Positions 41,844 to 44,274 of a stretch of DNA of 44,274 nt are shown piece after piece. The notes beneath the pieces were generated by a model. That model had not been told where the DNA came from. It saw nothing but the letters and a program-made list of their open reading frames with translations, and made no database searches. Both the position numbers and the translations under genes were made by a program. The stretch is taken from contig NZ_JAAEQH010000256.1 in NCBI RefSeq assembly GCF_024231755.1, positions 1-44,274 on the forward strand. The letters run 5' to 3'. How positions within the stretch are numbered: position 1 is the stretch's first letter; the number at the start of each line of letters is the position of its first letter. This DNA comes from Neptuniibacter sp. Its GTDB lineage: Bacteria; Pseudomonadota; Gammaproteobacteria; Pseudomonadales; Balneatricaceae.

Positions 41844-42257
41844 ATGAGTATGAGTGCCAAAGTTAAGTGGGATGGTGATGTTCGTTTTCAGGGCACTACG
41901 GGTTCCGGTTTTGATGTGATGATTGATGGCGAGCTGAAGCAAGGTCCTCGCCCAATGGAGCTGATGTTGTTAGGCCTGGGTGGCTGCACCAGCTATGACG
42001 TCGTGGGGATTCTAAAGAAAACCCGTCAGGATGTGGTTGATTGCGTAGCTGAAATCGAATCCGAACGCGCTGATGAAGTTCCTGCAGTATTTACTAAAAT
42101 TCACGTTAAGTTTGTCGTAAGTGGTCGTGATCTTAACCCTAAAAAGGTTGAGCGAGCGGTTAAGCTTTCTGCTGAGCAGTACTGCTCTGCTTCTTTGATG
42201 CTGGAGCGTGGTGGAGTAGAGATTACCCACAGCTATGAAATTATTGAGGTAGAGTGA
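41844..42257 (+). CDS. OsmC-like peroxiredoxin family protein
   Basis: A 137-residue OsmC/Ohr-fold protein. Two conserved cysteines sit in GLGGCTSYDVVGIL and EQYCSASLML, the peroxidatic and resolving positions of this family, and RPMELMLLGLGG is characteristic. It resembles E. coli YhfA and the OsmC-like gene often found beside trpC/crp in pseudomonads. Likely a thiol-dependent peroxide-detoxifying enzyme, but no activity is proven. It begins 12 bases after trpC and precedes a clear terminator, so it is probably the last gene of the trpGDC transcript. Confidence 0.85.
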   Translation: MSMSAKVKWDGDVRFQGTTGSGFDVMIDGELKQGPRPMELMLLGLGGCTSYDVVGILKKTRQDVVDCVAEIESERADEVPAVFTKIHVKFVVSGRDLNPKKVERAVKLSAEQYCSASLMLERGGVEITHSYEIIEVE

Positions 42258-42303
42258 TTGGGTTGCTGATTCAATAAGATCAAATGCTTAATGGCTTTTC
42301 TGG

Positions 42304-42334
42304 GCGGGTTATTCGAAAGAATGACCCGCTTTTT
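42304..42334 (+). terminator. Terminator of the trpGDC-osmC unit
   Basis: An 11-bp stem with one G-U pair (GCGGGT-T-ATTC / GAAT-G-ACCCGC) capped by a GAAA tetraloop is followed by TTTTTG. Confidence 0.9.
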
Positions 42335-42450
42335 GTTTTAGGGAGCAGAAAATAACACTAAAAATAGTTATAGTCGCATGAGCGCTTTTTAATCAGTATT
42401 TGTGGTTTATAAGGTGTGAACGCATATGCTGGTTGTTATTGGGTGATGTT

Positions 42451-44100
42451 ATGCGCTTATCTATTACGAAAACAATGGCTTTGGGGATTGTGGTATTACA
42501 GGTTGTAACAGTCTGTATTATTCTGCTTTCCTCCTACTTCACGACTGAGCAGGTCTTGCTTGGTCATGCCCAGCAATTGATGCGTAACCTTTCCCGTGAA
42601 GTTATTCACCGTTCTGAGGAATTCCTCTCTCCTGCTAGATCGGCAGTAAATCTGACTCAAAGTTTGGCCAAACATCAGGTTGTAAGTTCTGAGCGGCCAA
42701 ATGATATGGAGCATTATTTCTATGAGCAGTTGATGCTCTATCCTCATATTGCGGGCATCTACTACGGTAACCTGGACGGTGATTTTTATTTTGTTAGACG
42801 TAGCTCGGAAGTGGCAGATTTTCAGATCAAGCGCATTACCGAAGATGGTGGAGAGCGTCGGGTCTGGAATCGTTGGTATAACAATGATTTTCTCCTAAAA
42901 AAAGAGATGGATGATCCAGAGGATCGTTATGATCCTCGTACTCGCCCCTGGTTTACCAAGGCAATTGGTGAGCGAGGTCAGATCTGGACAGACCCTTATT
43001 TGTTTTTTACTTCACAGACTCCAGGCATAACGGTTGCTAGCCCTGTATTCTCGAAATCTGGGGATATGATGGGGGTTGTTGGTGTTGATATTGATCTATC
43101 TTCCCTATCTGATTTCCTCGGTCAGCTTGATTTGAGTGAGCAAGCCTCAGCTTTGATTGTGAACAATAATGGTGATGTTGTTGCTCATAGGAGTCTTAAA
43201 GGGGCATATATTGAAGACAAATCTTCCGGCATGAAGCGTTTGTTGCGGGTTGAAGAGCTGGAGCAGGCAGAATCTAGGGCAGCTGTTGAATCTTTACAGC
43301 TTTCGCCCGGTTGGTATGTATTAAATACGGCTGTGAATAGTGGTTTTGAATACGACGGTAAGATGTATCAGGCGGTGTTTACTCCATTCTCCGATAACTG
43401 GCCGTGGTTGTTAGGTATCTATATGCCAGAAGAGGATTTTCTGACCGAGATTAAAGCTAATCAACACTTCAATATGGTGTTGGCCGCTTGTGTAACGCTG
43501 ATAAGCGTTTTACTTGGGGTTTGGTTTGCTCGCTCTCTGTCCCGGCCTATTCTGGATATTCAAAAGGGAGTTCAGTCTGTACGCAGGGGAGAGCTAGAAG
43601 TTGATATCGATTCGCGGGGCAGTATTTTCAATGATATTGCGGAAACTTCTGAGGCATTCTCCAAAATGCTTTCGGTTTTGAAAGAAAACCAGCTTCAGGG
43701 TGATCAACTTAAGGCAGAACTGGCACGACAGACTCATTTTATGGAAGCCGCTCTGGCTAACATTGATGATGGGGTTGTTGCCTGTGATGCTGATGGGAAG
43801 ATGATTTTCTCCAACCGTGCGGTTATGAAACTGCGTGGTTTACCGGAAAATGCTCGTTTAGAACGTTTTGATGATGCGCCTTTCAGGGTTTATGCAGCGG
43901 ATGGTTCAACCTTGCTGGAAAAATCTCAGTGGCCAATCTTCAGGGCTCTTCATGGTGACGAGGTTTCAAATCTCGAAGTGGTTATAGTGGCTGCTTGTGG
44001 GGAGAAGCATCGGGTTAAAGTATCGGGTACTGCGCTGTTTGATAGTGATGGCGAGAAGATCGGTGCTGTCGTCGCAATGCATAGGGTTGGTTTCTCCTGA
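42451..44100 (+). CDS. Cache-HAMP-PAS sensor lacking an output domain
   Basis: A 549-residue membrane protein. TM1 is at about 8-29. A periplasmic dCache-type sensor (about 30-345) shows the Cache signatures RYDPRTRPWFTKAIGERGQIWTDPYLFFTSQTPGITVASPVFSKSG and GVVGVDIDLSSLSDFL. TM2 at about 350-370, HAMP (about 370-425), a helical linker and a PAS domain (about 440-545: FMEAALANIDDGVVACDADGKMIFSNRAVMKL...) follow. It ends immediately after the PAS domain, with no kinase, GGDEF or MCP domain. ATG 42451 is preferred over TTG 42400, which would add a short Trp/Cys-rich leader. It is probably a truncated or partner-dependent sensor. Confidence 0.82.
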   Translation: MRLSITKTMALGIVVLQVVTVCIILLSSYFTTEQVLLGHAQQLMRNLSREVIHRSEEFLSPARSAVNLTQSLAKHQVVSSERPNDMEHYFYEQLMLYPHIAGIYYGNLDGDFYFVRRSSEVADFQIKRITEDGGERRVWNRWYNNDFLLKKEMDDPEDRYDPRTRPWFTKAIGERGQIWTDPYLFFTSQTPGITVASPVFSKSGDMMGVVGVDIDLSSLSDFLGQLDLSEQASALIVNNNGDVVAHRSLKGAYIEDKSSGMKRLLRVEELEQAESRAAVESLQLSPGWYVLNTAVNSGFEYDGKMYQAVFTPFSDNWPWLLGIYMPEEDFLTEIKANQHFNMVLAACVTLISVLLGVWFARSLSRPILDIQKGVQSVRRGELEVDIDSRGSIFNDIAETSEAFSKMLSVLKENQLQGDQLKAELARQTHFMEAALANIDDGVVACDADGKMIFSNRAVMKLRGLPENARLERFDDAPFRVYAADGSTLLEKSQWPIFRALHGDEVSNLEVVIVAACGEKHRVKVSGTALFDSDGEKIGAVVAMHRVGFS

Positions 44101-44117
44101 ATCCCTTTTTATATCGC

Positions 44118-44146
44118 TTGCAAGCACCTTGCAAGGTGCGTAGAAT
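44118..44146 (+). promoter_or_regulatory. rpsF: rpsF promoter with palindromic spacer
   Basis: TTGCAA (-35, 44118-44123) and TAGAAT (-10, 44141-44146) are separated by exactly 17 bases. Sixteen of these (44124-44139) form the perfect palindrome GCACCTTGCAAGGTGC. The GC-rich start region TACGCGTCC is typical of growth-rate-controlled promoters. Confidence 0.7.
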
Positions 44147-44181
44147 TACGCGTCCTTTGGAGAACTATTTCCAATCTCCTT

Positions 44182-44211
44182 GCCCTCGGTCACATGGTGT
44201 GGTCCGGAGGC
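44182..44211 (+). promoter_or_regulatory. rpsF: Probable S6:S18 ribosomal protein leader
   Basis: GCCCTC...GAGGC forms an outer stem and CACA/TGTG an inner one, with a CCG-containing bulge (TCCGGAGG), 23 bases before the rpsF start. This matches the known S6:S18 autoregulatory leader in position and in its CCG motif. Confidence 0.6.
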
Positions 44212-44233
44212 TACTAACCCGTAAGGAGCTACA

Positions 44234-44274
44234 ATGCGTCATTATGAAATCTTATTTCTGGTTCACCCGAACCA
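44234..44274 (+). CDS. rpsF: Ribosomal protein S6, N-terminal part
   Basis: An ATG frame running off the window edge, giving MRHYEILFLVHPN, the characteristic start of ribosomal protein S6, which binds 16S rRNA with S18 in the small-subunit platform. A strong ribosome site (AAGGAG) lies eight bases upstream. The promoter and leader are described separately. rpsR and rplI usually follow but are not in the window. Confidence 0.93.
   Translation, partial: MRHYEILFLVHPN

Overview
The window is a chromosomal segment of a marine gammaproteobacterium, most like the Oceanospirillales (Neptunomonas/Amphritea/Marinobacterium type). I infer this from gene order and protein similarity, not from a search. 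Supporting signs are pepA-holC next to valS with lptF-lptG divergent from pepA, a separate trpE and trpGDC followed by an OsmC-like gene, an NhaD sodium/proton antiporter, abundant c-di-GMP and chemotaxis sensors, and moderate GC.

Layout. 1-10.9 kb: a partial gene, CopD-like membrane protein, chemoreceptor, rlmG, YceI, two tiny genes (a ribbon-helix-helix protein and a 38-residue peptide that is 45% lysine), a YgjP-like metalloprotein, a GGDEF-EAL protein with a periplasmic CxxCH haem motif, a DUF2726 protein, rlmJ and a DUF6515-like secreted protein. 11.2-16.4 kb is accessory: YbaK-type deacylase, an orphan ParD antitoxin, a solitary periplasmic binding protein, a membrane protein and DUF2726 protein sharing a duplicated leader, and an AT-rich two-gene ATGA-overlapping cassette (unknown + DUF1828-like). 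16.5-23.8 kb: two EamA transporters, an NhaD antiporter with an inserted PAS domain, two more solitary binding proteins, and a hicAB toxin-antitoxin module.

24.0-31.0 kb is valS, holC and pepA on the minus strand. The usually contiguous pepA-holC-valS order is broken by a plus-strand insert carrying a four-helix-bundle (S23/IVP) protein and a bacterial indoleamine 2,3-dioxygenase. The insert is wrapped in a dense family of palindromic intergenic repeats: a 44-bp inverted repeat with 3 mismatches, a ~50-bp direct repeat, and short hairpin modules with covarying arms. This is the most unusual part of the window.

31.2-44.3 kb: lptFG, a possible structured small RNA with its own terminator, a candidate Trp-codon leader peptide and attenuator before trpE, a binding protein paired with a GGDEF-EAL protein, trpGDC plus OsmC, a Cache-HAMP-PAS sensor lacking an output domain, and the start of rpsF behind a clear promoter and a probable S6:S18 leader.

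Themes: the tryptophan branch (trpEGDC) shares the window with a predicted tryptophan-degrading dioxygenase. Four membrane sensors (one MCP, two GGDEF-EAL, one Cache-HAMP-PAS) and four orphan binding proteins suggest heavy investment in environmental signalling. No rRNA, tRNA, IS element, prophage or CRISPR array was recognised.
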